A stretch of DNA of 64,000 bases, taken from contig NC_091672.1 in assembly GCF_042453785.1 (NCBI RefSeq), positions 2,733,001 to 2,797,000 on the forward strand. Reading direction: 5' to 3'. The stretch is from Malus domestica. Its lineage: Eukaryota > Streptophyta > Magnoliopsida > Rosales > Rosaceae. Below are positions 33,950-45,929 of the stretch, one piece after another (positions within the stretch are counted from its first letter, which is position 1; each line of letters opens with the position of its first letter). The notes beneath the pieces are model-generated. The model did not search any database. It was not told the origin of the DNA and saw only the letters and a program-made list of their open reading frames with translations. A program made the position numbers and the translations under genes.

Positions 33950-34426
33950 AGTGTGACTGTTCACATGCACAACACATGTTTCCATTTAACTTTTAGCAAA
34001 CTAGACATGTGGCAAAGTATACACCATAGAGATGATATAATCCTATTCGTACATTACATTATTTGAATATCAACTGCTCTAGCACTTAGAACCATTTGAA
34101 CTCCATTTCCTTCTTCCATTCTTCAGCTGCTATGCATCTGCGATCCAGCTACCATGCTTATCCACCAACACTCCCTTCTAAGCTAGTAGCTGGTTTAACT
34201 CCAAGCTTCTCTTTGAGTGTGCAGAATCGATCTTTGGGAAGTGCCTTGGTGAAAAATATCAGCAAGCTGATCTTCTAATTTACAATAGATTAGCTTGATG
34301 ATGTTTGACTGCAGTGTTTGTCGAATGTTATGATATCTTCTTCCAATGTGCTTTGTTCTTTGATGGAACACATGATTTCTTGTCAGAGCAATGGCATATG
34401 TATTATCATAGTAGAGATGAGTATGA
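33950..34426 (-). pseudogene. Old Copia 3' fragment after F-box copy 2
   Basis: Matches 53890-54310 after copy 3, where the sequence continues into a recognisable Copia RNase H domain on the minus strand. Here the similarity stops abruptly at GTAGAGATGAGTA (about 34427), where the L1-type LINE begins. The fragment therefore predates the F-box duplication. Confidence 0.7.
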
Positions 34427-34826
34427 CGGCGACGGTGGCTTTGGCAATTGGGGGGAAGATTGGCACGATATTAACGCTGGATAAATCAGCAAGTCGGGAA
34501 TGTATTGGTAGGTTTTTACGTGTTCGTATTCGATTCAATCTAAGGGAACCATTGATGAGAGGTCTGATGGTTACGTTCTCGTTGAAGGTCGGGTGTGGGT
34601 TGAATTTCGATACGAAAGATTGCCCAATTATTTCTTCTATTGTGGAAAGCTTAGACATGGGGGTAGAGCATGTGCGGCGCATGGGATTCGTGGGCAGCAA
34701 GGTATGGATAAGGTTGGGGACAACCGAGGTCTAGAGGGTACATTGCCGTATGAAGGCTTGGAGGCGCGGACTGATATGCGGGGCAAAGCAATTAGATCAC
34801 CGTCACAGAGGTCTGGTAGCCATAGC

Positions 34827-35117
34827 TGTTAGACCAAGTCAGTGTGAGACTCTTGCTTCCGAGACTTCAGGCAGTTGTGATCACTCTAAACTCTTATCCA
34901 TGCAGAGTTAGCTTAGGTTACAACTCTTTCAAATGTTTGTTGTTTTTCTGGGATATATATCCTTTGTATAGTTTGTTGTAATCTTTGAAGTTTTGAATAG
35001 CCTTGTAAATAGGATTGCTTTCCATGATGTAATCTGAAATGGAATATAAATACATGCAGCCTCTATTTGAAAAGGTATGCAATTAAAGTGAACTCTATAG
35101 CGTTCTTAAGTTTTACA
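34827..35117 (+). repeat. 5' LTR of Copia 1
   Basis: 291 bp with TG..CA ends, followed at once by the tRNA-Met primer site. Confidence 0.93.
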
Positions 35118-35168
35118 TGGTATCAGAGCCCTAGCGAGTCCAACGACACAGATCCAATTTTTTTTCCA

Positions 35169-38100
35169 ATGGCTGATAGTTCCAACGGTGCTGCAACCCT
35201 AGACACCTCCATTCCCAACCCTCCCAACCCCACAATACCTGCTATGAACTCCTTCTCGTCCATGACTACAGTCGTCAATATCAAACTGGATCGAACCAAC
35301 TATCCTCTATGGTTGGCTCAGATCCTACCAATCCTCAGGAGTCGTGACCTGATGGGTTATGTAGATGGGTCCATCGCATGTCCTCCCAAACAGCTTCCTG
35401 GTGCTGCTGCCATCAATCCCGCATACACAACCTGGGTCCATCATGATCAAATGATACTGAGTTGGATAAATGGCTCCCTCACGCCATCTGTGCTGTCTGT
35501 CATGGCCAGCAAGCGATGCTCTCGTGATACCTGGGAGGCTCTCGAGCAAAGGTATGCTTCCTCGTCCCAAAATCGCATCTTGTTTCTTCGGAATGAACTG
35601 ATGCAGACAAAAAAAAAGGTGATATGTCTATTGATGATTACCTGGATCGAATGAACTCGATTTCTGATAACCTTGCCCTAGCTGGGCAACCAGTGAATGA
35701 TGATGAGCTTGTCTAGATTATCTTGAACAATCTGGGTCCTGCCTATGAAATGACTGTGAGTGCTGCACATGCACGTGACACTCCAATCACGTACCCTACA
35801 CTTGACGCTCTCCTACTCACCACGGAGAGGAGAATGGCTTAGCAAATGGCTCATGCTGTGGAGACTGCTCCTGTGAATGCATTTGTGACTGCAAGAGGTC
35901 GTGGTGGACGACTTTGAGGTAATGGACGCGGTGTGTCTCCGTCTGCACGAGGTGGTGGTGCTACCCACCAGCGAGGTTTCTTTCCTCGCAACAATAATCA
36001 AAGGCCCAACTCGGCCTGCAATGGTGAGAATATCACGGCTACAGGTGACAGACTCACTTGTCAAATCTGTGGAAAACAAGGGCACCCTACCCTAGATTGT
36101 TATCAAAGAATGAATGTAGCATATGAAGGGCGCATTCCAGCTAAGAGACTTACTGCTATGGCCACATCTCCGGTCACCATCAACAAGCAACCTAATGGAC
36201 AGTGGCTGCTTGACACAGGTGCTAATGCACATGTGACTCCAGATCTTCAAAATTTGATCAATCCGAAATAATATAATGGTAATGAGAATGTTGGTGGTGT
36301 AGGTAATGATATTGGTCTTTCTATCTCTCATCTTGGTTTAAATAGAATTCAAACTCAGTCTTGCTCATTTGAATTAAAAAATATTTTAAGATGTCCCACT
36401 GCCTCAACCAATATTATTTCTGCCCATAGGTTTACTCTAGATAATAATTGTTATTTACTTATCTTTCCTCATTTTTTCCTTGTTAAGGACCTCAAGACCC
36501 GGAAGACGCTTTTCCACGGGAGATGTGAGAATGGCTTATACCCATTTTCTGATGGCGGTGGACAGTTCAATTACCCTATTGCAGTGTGTGTAGGCATTCG
36601 AGTCTCGGCCTAAAAATGGCATTCACGCCTTGGTCATCCTGCGTCGTCTATTATTAAGTATTTGGTTTCAAATAAACGAGTACCAATTCATGGTACTTCT
36701 GATGTAATGTTTTGTCAATCATGTCCCTTAGGAAAGAGTACTAAACTCCCATTTAGTGCTTCTGAGTCTGTTTCCCAATTTCCTTTCCAAATTTTACATT
36801 CAGATGTTTGGTGTTCTCCAGTTGTTTCAATTGAAGGTTTTAAATATTATGTTTTGTTTGTGGATGATTTTTCTCGATACTCTTGGATTTTTCCCATAAA
36901 AAATAAGTCTGAAGTGTTTGACATCTTTGTCACTTTTAAATCTAAAGTGGAAAATATGTTCAATACGTCCATTAAAATTTTTCAGTGTGATGAAGGAGGA
37001 GAGTACAAAAGTCGTGTTTTTCAAAATTTTCTTGCAAAACATGGAATTTCTCAAAGGTTTTCGTGCCCAAAACATCCTGAGCAAAATGGTATTGCAGAGA
37101 GAAAACATCGACATATTGTCGAAACTGGTATTGTCATGCTTTCTCATTCTCATATTTCAAACAAATATTGGTCTGACGCTTGTTTAACGGCAACTTATTT
37201 AATTAATAGACTGCCAACGCGGATTTTGTCATATAAATCACCCTATGAAAAATTGTTTGGCAAATTTCCAAAATATGAGACGCTTAAGGTATTTGGTTGT
37301 AAGTGTTTTCCTTGGCTTGTGCCTTATTCACAAAATAAACTTCAACCCAAGTCAAAACCGTGTGTGTTTTTAGGTTACTCACTGAACCATCAAGGGTACA
37401 AATGTCTGGACTTGTCCACGAGACGAATATATTTGTCTCGCCATGTTCTATTCGATGAGGATTCATTTCCATTTAAGGAACTCACATCTCCACGGGAAAA
37501 CGTTGATCAAATAGGTACTGCTACATCTCCTGATCTTTTGTTTACTTTTCCTATTGTAGTGTCCGCCTCTTCCACCAACTCGCTGACTTCATCCCATAAC
37601 TTAGTGTCCTTGCCTCAATCAATTACCACTGCCATTGATTTGACAAACCCTCCACAAAGTCCAACATTATCACAGCCTATAAATCCGCTACCTACCTTAT
37701 CTTCACCGTACCCCATCTCCACTAATCCTAATTTAAATGAGCATGCACTAGTTTCTGAACCAACCGTACATCCGCCCATACCATCTTCAGAGCGTGCCCA
37801 TACCCAGATGAGTCAGCCCTCTGCACCACTGCAACGAATGACAACTCGTTCGCAGTCAGGAATACTAAAACCTAATCCTAAATGTGCGTTGCATGTTTCT
37901 ACTGACGCTTCTTCTGTTGAACCAACGTGTTTTAGTCAGGCAGTGAAGAATAAAGCATGGCAGGATGCCATGGTTCAAGAGTTTAATGGTTTGCAACGTT
38001 GTGGTACGTGAAAACTTGTTCCTTATCATCTTAAAATTAATCTGTTGCCAAACAAATGGGTGTTCAAGATACAAAAATGAGCAGATGGCTCGGTGGAGAG

Positions 38101-39130
38101 GCACAAGGCCATGTTGGTTGCCAATGGATTTCATCAACAGTCTGGAATTGATTACACAGAGACTTTTAGTCCTGTGGTCAAGCACATCACCATCCGACTT
38201 GTCCTCAGTTTAGCAGTTTAAAAAAGGTGGCATATAAAACAACTGGATGTACAGAACGCCTTTTTGCATGGATTTTTAAAGGAGGATGTATATATGCGCC
38301 AACCTACTGGCTTTGTTGATCAGCAATATCCAAATCATGTGTGTAAATTACAACGCAGCATATATGGCTTGAAACAAGCTCCCCGAGCGTGGTTCCATCG
38401 ATTTTTAGAGTTTCTACTGCAATTAGGGTTTCACGGTTCAACTTGTGATTACAGTTTATTTGTTTTCAATCACCATGGGGTCTATTTGATCTTATTGATT
38501 TATGTAGATGACATCCTGTTGACAGGAAATAGTTCTTGCCACATGTCGAGCTTGATCAAGAAATTGGGTACTTTATTCTCAATGAAGGACTTGGGTCCAC
38601 TCCATTATTTTTTGGGGGTGGAAGTTAATTATTTTGGTCAACAAATGCATCTCAATCAGGCAAAATATGCTTTGGATTTGCTGAAATGTACAAAATTTTT
38701 GGATGTCAAACCAATTTTTACTCCAGTTCCTAGTGGCCACAAGCTTAGTACCTATGATGGTGAGCCACACAACAATCCAGAGATGTACCGTAATGTTGTG
38801 GGTGCCTTACAATATTTGACAATCACGCGACCGGACCTTTCCTATGCTGTGAACCAGGTATGTCAGTTCATGCATTCTCCAAAGACTACACATTGGCAGG
38901 CAGTAAAGAGGATTCTTCGTTATGTAAAAGCCACCTACAATCATGGTCTTGTCTATAACCCTGGTTTTGCTCATCTCATAGCTTATTCTGATGCTGATTA
39001 TGCTGGTAATCCAGATACCCGACATTCAACTGGTGGTTTCTGTGTTTATTTTGGGTCCAATCTCGTGTCGTGGAGTTCTAAGAAGCAAAAGACTGTTAGT
39101 AGGTCCAGTTCTGAAGCTGAATATAGGTAG
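35169..39130 (+). pseudogene. Copia 1 gag-pol polyprotein (broken)
   Basis: Gag (INIKLDRTNYPLWLAQ-like start, WEALEQRYAS), CCHC knuckle (CQICGKQGHPTLDC, about 36060-36100), protease (WLLDTGANAHVT), integrase (36662 onward; CDEGGEYKSR, CPEQNGIAERKHR), reverse transcriptase (QLDVQNAFLHG, LLIYVDDILLTG) and RNase H (SWSSKKQKTVSRSSSEAEY, ending at a TAG at 39128-39130). The frame is interrupted near 35620, 35716, 35840, 35917, 36270, 36613, 38010 and 38080. It cannot make its own enzymes. Confidence 0.9.
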
Positions 39131-39456
39131 CTTGCTTACACAACTGCAGAAATTTCGTGGCTCAGGTCTCTATTTTGAGATTTGTACTTGCATCTTGACA
39201 CACCCACAATTTGGTGCGACAATATTTCTTCAATTGCTTTTGTTTCTAATCCCGTGTTTCACTCACGGACAAAGCACTTAGAGGTTGATTATCATTACGT
39301 TCGAGAGAATGTGGTTCGACGTCAGTTACTTGTTAATTACATATGTTCTCAAGATCAGGTTGCTGATCTGTTCACAAAGGGATTGTCATCAACAAGGTTC
39401 AAGCTTCTTGTTTCCAAGTTTCCAGTTGTTCCTTCCCCTGTCAGCTTGCGGGGGGC

Positions 39457-39746
39457 TGTTAGACCAAGTCAGTGTGAGACTCTTGCTTCCGAGACTTCAG
39501 GCAGTTGTGATCACTCTAAACTCTTATCCATGCAGAGTTAGCTTAGGTTACAACTCTTTCAAATGTTTGTTGTTTCTGGGATATATATCCTTTGTATAGT
39601 TTGTTGTAATCTTTGAAGTTTTGAATAGCCTTGTAAATAGGGATTGCTTTCCCTGATGTAATCTGAAATGGAATATAAATACATGCAGCCTCTCTTTGAA
39701 AAGGTATGCAATTAAAGTGAACTCTAGAGCGTTCTTAAGTTTTACA
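39457..39746 (+). repeat. 3' LTR of Copia 1
   Basis: 290 bp, about 98% identical to the 5' LTR by eye. Confidence 0.93.
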
Positions 39747-39912
39747 ATAGCACGGGGGAAGACAGTGGGAGAACATGGGAGTTGTGGCGTGGTGGGGAAG
39801 TGAACCACGAGAAGGTGCATGAGGAAGAGGGATTACGATATGCAGGAGGTCGCGTGAGGCAGAAGGGTAGACGGTCTGATCGTACATCTGGGGGAAAGTT
39901 GGATGATACTGC

Positions 39913-40510
39913 TGTTAGGAATGTCGGTACTACAAGATAGAAAATGCACAAAGTAAAGTAGAAAATGGACACCAAAAATTTATGTGGTTCGGCAATTTAT
40001 GCCTACGTCCACCAAACAAGGATCAATCTTCACTATATGAAAAGATGAGTACAACAAGAGTAGTCTTACCAAGCCAAAGACAAGGCTTGATGGATACAAG
40101 AAAGTAGGACACACACTTTCTATCACACTAAACTTCACTCACACAATGTGTAGTGGAACACTCTCACTCTCACTCTTGGAGTGGAACTCTAGCTTTGGAC
40201 TTGATCCTTTGCTACTCACTACTCTCTTGATTTGTTGTTTCACTACAACATCACACCCATATTTATAGGTGAGGGTTTGGCATTCTACTAGTTTCTAGTG
40301 TATTCTTCAAACCTCTAGCATAGAAAAATCTAGACTAGCCACATACTTGTAGCTTCTAGATCTTTCCATTTGCAACCAAGGAAGCTAGTACTCTCTAGCT
40401 TTTTCCATCAACTTAATAACATGCTAGAATTGTCTAGCAAGCTCCAGCCTCATCTCTTGCTTACTAGAATAATCTAGAACATTGATCATGGGCTGGACCA
40501 TATACCAACA
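39913..40510 (-). repeat. 3' LTR of Copia 2
   Basis: 598 bp, visually identical to the 5' LTR. Confidence 0.95.
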
Positions 40511-40558
40511 ATCTCCCCCTCCAGTCCATGAGGGAGGAATTCCGATCATGACTCCAAG

Positions 40559-43500
40559 TTACCTGGAGTCCATCCCAGCAGCCTTAATGCAGAATTCCAA
40601 CTTTGATTTTGTGACCACCTTTGTCAACATGTCTGAAGAATTATTATCGGTATGAATCTTCTTCAGCTGTAGCATCTTGTTCTCGATAGCATCTCTAATC
40701 CAGTGATAACGAATATCAATGTGCTTGGTGCGTGAATGGTATGCAGTGTTCTTGCTCAAATCCAGAGCACTCTGACTATCACAATAAACGCCATAATCAC
40801 TTTGTTTCAAACCCAACTCTTGGAGAAACCGCTTCAGCCACAACAACTCCTTGCATGCTTCTGTAACGGCTATGTATTCAGCCTCGGTTGTAGACAAAGC
40901 AACACACTTTTGCAACTTGGATTGCCAAGACACGGCTCCCCCTGCAAAAGTAAACAAGTACCCAGACGTAGATTTTCTACCATCCAGGTCACCTCCCATG
41001 TCAGCATCTGTAAATCCTTCCAAGATTGGTTTGGAACCGCCAAAGCACAAGCACATCTTAGAAGTCCCCTTCAAATATCTGAGAATCCACTTAACAGCTT
41101 CCCAATGGTCTTTCCCTGGATTAGAGAGAAACCTGCTCACCACACCTACTGCATGAGCAATATCTGGCCGTGTGCACACCATTGCATACATGATACTTCC
41201 TACTGCTGAAGAGTAGGGAACAACTGCCATTTTCTCCTTTTCTTCATATGTTTTTGGACACGACTCTTTGCTCAACTTGATATGATTGGCTAAAGGTGAG
41301 CTTACCGATTTGGCTGCTTTCATGTTGAACCTTTCAAGCACCCGTTCAACATACTTTTCTTGTGACAGCCACAACTTCTTGGATTTTCTGTCACGAATTA
41401 TCTCCATGCCCAAAATCTGCTTGGCTGGCCCTAAGTCCTTCATGTCAAAGGACTTAGATAACTCTTCTTTGAGCTTTTTAATCATAAAAGCATCTTGACC
41501 GACAATCAACATGTCATCAACATAAAGCAACAAAATGATGAATTTACCTCCAGAAAATTGTTTGATATAGACACAAGAGTCAGCATGAGTTCTCTTGTAC
41601 CCATTACTCACCATGAATGAGTTGAACTTCTTATTCCACTGTCTCGGAGCCTGCTTAAGACCATATAAACTTTTCTTGAGCTTGCACACCAAATTTTCTT
41701 TACCTTTGACTTCAAAGCCTTTGGGTTGCTCCATGTATATCTCATCTTCTAAATTGCCGTGGAGAAATGCAGTTTTAACATCTAACTGCTCGAGCTCAAG
41801 ATCCATGCTTGCTGCCATACCAAGGATAACTCGAATGGAAGTCATCTTCACCACCGGTGAGAAAATCTCATCAAAGTCAACTCCTTTCTTTTGACCAAAA
41901 CCTTTGACAACCAAACGAGCCTTGTACCTTGTCATGTTGTCGTCTCTTTTCAATTTGAACACCCACTTGTTTTTCAATGCTTTCCTGCCCTTTGGAAGCT
42001 CCACCAGCTCATAGGTATCATTCTTTGATAAGGAATCCATCTCCGACTCCATTGCCTTCATCCATTTGTCACTGTCGTTATGAGCTCTGGCCTCCTCATA
42101 TGTTTCGGGCTCTCCATAATTAGTCAACATGATATACTCTGATGAAGAATACTTGGTAGACGGTCTTCGACTTCTGATGGATCTTCTGACCTGATCTTCA
42201 TTCTCTTGTAGGGCTGGAGGCTCCCCCTGATTGGGTTCTCCTTGAATCTGCTCTTCTTGACTAGGCTCCCCCTGATCAGCAATCTCATGGTCTGGCACAT
42301 CTTGATCAGGCTCCTCTTGATTAGCATTATCTGATTCTGCAGGCACTTCATTGGCAGTTGCTTCAGGGATGTCATCGTGACTTTCTTCATCTGAAACTAA
42401 TGGATCAACTCCTCTGACTGCGCCATCTGGTTGTGCCTCTTTATCCGAATCCCCAATTGTTTGATCTTCATAAAAGACCACGTCTCTACTTCGGATAAAC
42501 TTCTTCTGGTATGGGTCCCATAATCTGTAACCAAAATCTTCACCGCCATAACCAAGAAAGATGCACGGTGTAGCTTTGTAGTCTAACTTCGATCTCTGCT
42601 CTTTGGGCACATGCACAAAAGCTTTGCAACCAAACACCTTCAGATGAGAGTAAGACACATCATTACCAGTCCATACTCTCTCTGGAACATCAAGACCTAA
42701 TGGTACTAATGGAGATCGGTTGATCAAATAGCAGGCTGTCCTTACAGCTTCACCCCAAAACTGCTTAGATAACTTTGCAGTCCTCAACATACACCTGACT
42801 TTCTCCATGATGGTTCGGTTCATTCTTTCAGCAACACCGTTATGTTGTGGAGTTCCAGGAACTGTCTTCTCATGACGTATGCCATGTTTTACACAATACT
42901 CTCTAAACTGGTGAGATGTGTACTCGCCGCCGTTGTCGCTACGAAGGCACTTGAGAGGTTTCCCAGTTTCCCTCTCCACCATGGCATGGAACTCCTGGAA
43001 TGTCTGAAACACCTGGTCTTTGGATTTCAACAAATACACCCACACCCTTCGTGAAGCATCATCAATATAAGTAACAAAATATTTATTTCTTCCAAGTGAC
43101 TCGACTTCCATGGGACCACACACATCTGAATAAACAAGATCTAACAAGTTTCCTTTCTTTGTAGATGGAACAGAAAAACTAACTCTTCTTTGTTTTCCGA
43201 ATAAACAATGCTCACAAGAGTTTAACGACGTACCTTTGGCAAAGGGAATATGAGACTTCTTTGCCAAAACTTGTAGGCCTTTCTCGCTCATGTGGCCTAG
43301 CCTCTTATGCCACAAGTCTAGAGATGAGTCTTCCACAGCATTCAACTCACCTTTCAAAACCTTGGCATTTGACCGGTACAACGTACAACAAAGTCGTGCT
43401 CTTGCTACCACCATTAAGCCTTTAGTAAGCTTCAATTTTCCTTCGCCAATATGGTGATAATATCCTTGTCGATCAAGGGTACCGATGGATATCAGATTGA

Positions 43501-44572
43501 GACGTATATCAGGAATATGTCTCACATCTTTCAACATCAATTGGCAGCCGAGATTAGTTCTTAGACATATATCACCAATTCCAAGAATTTTGGAATAGCT
43601 TTCATTCCCCATCTTCACTATGCCAAAGTCACCTTCTTTGTATGTACTGAAGAATTCCCGTTTGGACGTAGCATGGAAGGAAGCTCCATTGTCAAAGATC
43701 CATTCAATGTCTCTGTCAGAGTTGCCCATATGCAGACATTCACCAACAGACAATATTTCTGGTACATCACCACATATGACAGCAGTGGTATTGCCAGTAT
43801 CATCTTTCTTCTGATTGTTTCCTTCCCTTTGCTCTCTCTTCCAAACTCGACAATTTTTCTTCATATGGCCTTCTTTGCCACAATGGTGGCATGCACCCCT
43901 GAACCTTGACTTGGATCGGCTAGGACTCCTGCCATGACCTCTAGGCCCTCTACTCTTGCTTCTTCCGTGGTTCTCTGTGACAAATACTTGGCTGCTATCT
44001 GTGCCAGAAGTCTTTCTCCTTGTTTCTTCATTGAGCATGCTATTTTTAACATTATCAAGAGTAAGAACACCATTAGAAGCAGAGTTACTTATACTCACCA
44101 CAAAGGTCTCCCAACTGTCTGGCAAGGATCCAAGTAACAAGAGCGCTTGTAGCTCGTCCTCGATCGTCATTTTCATAGTAGCCAACTGGTTGATGATATT
44201 CTGGAAATTGTTCAAGTGTTCTGCTACACTTAAACCATCCTTGTACTTCACATTGATGAGCTCTTTGATCAAGAAGGCTTTCTTGGCTGGGGTCTTCTTC
44301 TCGAACAAGGACTCAAGCTTCGTCCAAAACTCGCGAGCATTGGTTTCATTAGACACATGGTGAAAAACACTATCATCCACCCATTGTCTAATTGTGCCAA
44401 TAGCCTTGCGATTCATCTTCTTCCACTCGGCATCGGACATGCTCTCGGGCTTAGCGGCATCTCCTTCAATTGGCTCATGCAAATCCTTGCAATAGAGAAT
44501 GTCCTCCATCTTTGGCTTCCATGTTACCCAATTGGAGTTCGTGAGTTTGATCATAGTGCCACTTCCTTCCAT
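40559..44572 (-). CDS. Copia gag-pol polyprotein, intact
   Basis: An open frame of 1,337 residues if started at the ATG at 44572 (MEGSGTMIKLTNSNW). The frame runs 24 codons further upstream into the LTR, but that part is unlikely to be used. Domains in order: gag (residues about 1-220), CCHC knuckle (CHHCGKEGHMKKNC), protease (WIFDNGASFHAT; Asp followed by Asn where Ser or Thr is usual), GAG-pre-integrase (WHKRLGHMSEKGL), integrase core with its DDE residues (YSDVCGPM, CLRSDNGGEYTS, TPQHNGVAERMNR), reverse transcriptase (QLDVKTAFLHGNLEDEIYM, LLLYVDDMLIVG) and RNase H (WQSKLQKCVALSTTEAEY, YCDSQSALDLSKN). Length is normal for Copia. It probably encodes all functions for transposition. Confidence 0.95.
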   Translation of the reverse strand: MEGSGTMIKLTNSNWVTWKPKMEDILYCKDLHEPIEGDAAKPESMSDAEWKKMNRKAIGTIRQWVDDSVFHHVSNETNAREFWTKLESLFEKKTPAKKAFLIKELINVKYKDGLSVAEHLNNFQNIINQLATMKMTIEDELQALLLLGSLPDSWETFVVSISNSASNGVLTLDNVKNSMLNEETRRKTSGTDSSQVFVTENHGRSKSRGPRGHGRSPSRSKSRFRGACHHCGKEGHMKKNCRVWKREQREGNNQKKDDTGNTTAVICGDVPEILSVGECLHMGNSDRDIEWIFDNGASFHATSKREFFSTYKEGDFGIVKMGNESYSKILGIGDICLRTNLGCQLMLKDVRHIPDIRLNLISIGTLDRQGYYHHIGEGKLKLTKGLMVVARARLCCTLYRSNAKVLKGELNAVEDSSLDLWHKRLGHMSEKGLQVLAKKSHIPFAKGTSLNSCEHCLFGKQRRVSFSVPSTKKGNLLDLVYSDVCGPMEVESLGRNKYFVTYIDDASRRVWVYLLKSKDQVFQTFQEFHAMVERETGKPLKCLRSDNGGEYTSHQFREYCVKHGIRHEKTVPGTPQHNGVAERMNRTIMEKVRCMLRTAKLSKQFWGEAVRTACYLINRSPLVPLGLDVPERVWTGNDVSYSHLKVFGCKAFVHVPKEQRSKLDYKATPCIFLGYGGEDFGYRLWDPYQKKFIRSRDVVFYEDQTIGDSDKEAQPDGAVRGVDPLVSDEESHDDIPEATANEVPAESDNANQEEPDQDVPDHEIADQGEPSQEEQIQGEPNQGEPPALQENEDQVRRSIRSRRPSTKYSSSEYIMLTNYGEPETYEEARAHNDSDKWMKAMESEMDSLSKNDTYELVELPKGRKALKNKWVFKLKRDDNMTRYKARLVVKGFGQKKGVDFDEIFSPVVKMTSIRVILGMAASMDLELEQLDVKTAFLHGNLEDEIYMEQPKGFEVKGKENLVCKLKKSLYGLKQAPRQWNKKFNSFMVSNGYKRTHADSCVYIKQFSGGKFIILLLYVDDMLIVGQDAFMIKKLKEELSKSFDMKDLGPAKQILGMEIIRDRKSKKLWLSQEKYVERVLERFNMKAAKSVSSPLANHIKLSKESCPKTYEEKEKMAVVPYSSAVGSIMYAMVCTRPDIAHAVGVVSRFLSNPGKDHWEAVKWILRYLKGTSKMCLCFGGSKPILEGFTDADMGGDLDGRKSTSGYLFTFAGGAVSWQSKLQKCVALSTTEAEYIAVTEACKELLWLKRFLQELGLKQSDYGVYCDSQSALDLSKNTAYHSRTKHIDIRYHWIRDAIENKMLQLKKIHTDNNSSDMLTKVVTKSKLEFCIKAAGMDSR

Positions 44573-44607
44573 CTCGTAGTACGAGCCAACCGGGCTCTGA
44601 TACCACT

Positions 44608-45205
44608 TGTTAGGAATGTCGGTACTACAAGATAGAAAATGCACAAAGTAAAGTAGAAAATGGACACCAAAAATTTATGTGGTTCGGCAATTTATGCCTA
44701 CGTCCACCAAACAAGGATCAATCTTCACTATATGAAAAGATGAGTACAACAAGAGTAGTCTTACCAAGCCAAAGACAAGGCTTGATGGATACAAGAAAGT
44801 AGGACACACACTTTCTATCACACTAAACTTCACTCACACAATGTGTAGTGGAACACTCTCACTCTCACTCTTGGAGTGGAACTCTAGCTTTGGACTTGAT
44901 CCTTTGCTACTCACTACTCTCTTGATTTGTTGTTTCACTACAACATCACACCCATATTTATAGGTGAGGGTTTGGCATTCTACTAGTTTCTAGTGTATTC
45001 TTCAAACCTCTAGCATAGAAAAATCTAGACTAGCCACATACTTGTAGCTTCTAGATCTTTCCATTTGCAACCAAGGAAGCTAGTACTCTCTAGCTTTTTC
45101 CATCAACTTAATAACATGCTAGAATTGTCTAGCAAGCTCCAGCCTCATCTCTTGCTTACTAGAATAATCTAGAACATTGATCATGGGCTGGACCATATAC
45201 CAACA
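44608..45205 (-). repeat. 5' LTR of Copia 2
   Basis: 598 bp with TG..CA ends. It is rich in CTAGA/TCTAG motifs (about 45000-45180). Confidence 0.95.
44955..44962 (-). promoter_or_regulatory. TATA box in the Copia 2 5' LTR
   Basis: TATAAATA on the minus strand, about 350 bp upstream of the LTR/internal border. This is the expected core promoter of the element. Confidence 0.6.
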
Positions 45206-45929
45206 ACTGCTTCATCACTGGAAAAACAAAATAAAAATGGCTACAAGGCTGGAAAATGAGTGGGGAGTAAAGCAGGTTCTATAACGCATCGGAATAGAGA
45301 GGCAAATGAGGCTCGAAAGGCAAGGGAACATGTTTTTGATGCCAGACTCATAGGACAGGGAGGGGAAATAGTGCCGAAAGCTGAGAATGTTGTGCTATTT
45401 GATTTTGTGGAACCGGTGGAGTATATTGATGGGGGTGTAGGCGGGAGGCAGCAGGGTCTGATGGTAAATTTGAATGATCCAGTTAGTATGGAAGATGGTG
45501 AGGGTGCATCGGGGGTGCAACAAGTGGATGATGATGGTGTTGAAGCTTCTGCAGAAGCTGGGCAAAGTGAGACTCAAGACTCAGACTCGTTTAAGTTAGG
45601 TCCTATCATTGTTGTCGTGTATAGGGAGAGCAGAAGACGGAAGAGACGAATTGCGGAGGTAGATGAGGAAATGGAGGGGACGGGGGATGATGATAGTAGT
45701 AGCTGGCTGGCCAACCTTTTTCTCAACGTCGAAGTAAAAAGAAGGTGCATACGTGTCTAGTCTAGCCTAACAAAACTTAACCCGACTAGCTATTTAGTTA
45801 AAAACTGCAATCGCTTATGCTTGTATGCTCGATCAGAGATATGAGAGAATTCCTTTTCTGGCTACAAGCGTGCTCTTATTTTTTTTTAGGCAGAGGAGAC
45901 CAACCGTGAGGGGCCTCCACGGTCACCAT

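Larger units (their letters stand above)
34827..39746 (+). mobile_element. Copia LTR retrotransposon 1 (degenerate), inserted in the L1
   Basis: LTRs of about 290 bp at 34827-35117 and 39457-39746 (TGTTAGACC ... TTTTACA), with about three substitutions and two small indels between them, and a perfect target duplication ATAGC (34822-34826 and 39747-39751). The primer site TGGTATCAGAGCC directly follows the 5' LTR. A purine tract GCGGGGGGC precedes the 3' LTR. A TATAAATA box lies at 35045-35052. Order gag-protease-integrase-RT-RNase H confirms Copia. Confidence 0.95.
39913..45205 (-). mobile_element. Copia LTR retrotransposon 2 (full-length, apparently intact)
   Basis: 598-bp LTRs at 39913-40510 and 44608-45205 (TGTTAGGAAT ... 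CATATACCAACA) in which I see no difference, and a perfect target duplication ACTGC (39908-39912 and 45206-45210). Minus orientation: the primer site TGGTATCAGAGC lies next to the 5' LTR (about 44595-44605), and a purine tract GGAGGGGGAGAT precedes the 3' LTR. It has one uninterrupted polyprotein ORF and is the youngest insertion in the nest, lying inside the L1. Confidence 0.97.

Noticed and set aside
34593-34832. Separate CCHC zinc-knuckle gene
   Set aside because: It is the DUF4283/zinc-knuckle part of L1 ORF1, in frames broken by indels and cut by the Copia 1 LTR.
40736-41209. 157-codon plus-strand ORF inside Copia 2
   Set aside because: Shadow of the RNase H/RT coding sequence on the opposite strand.
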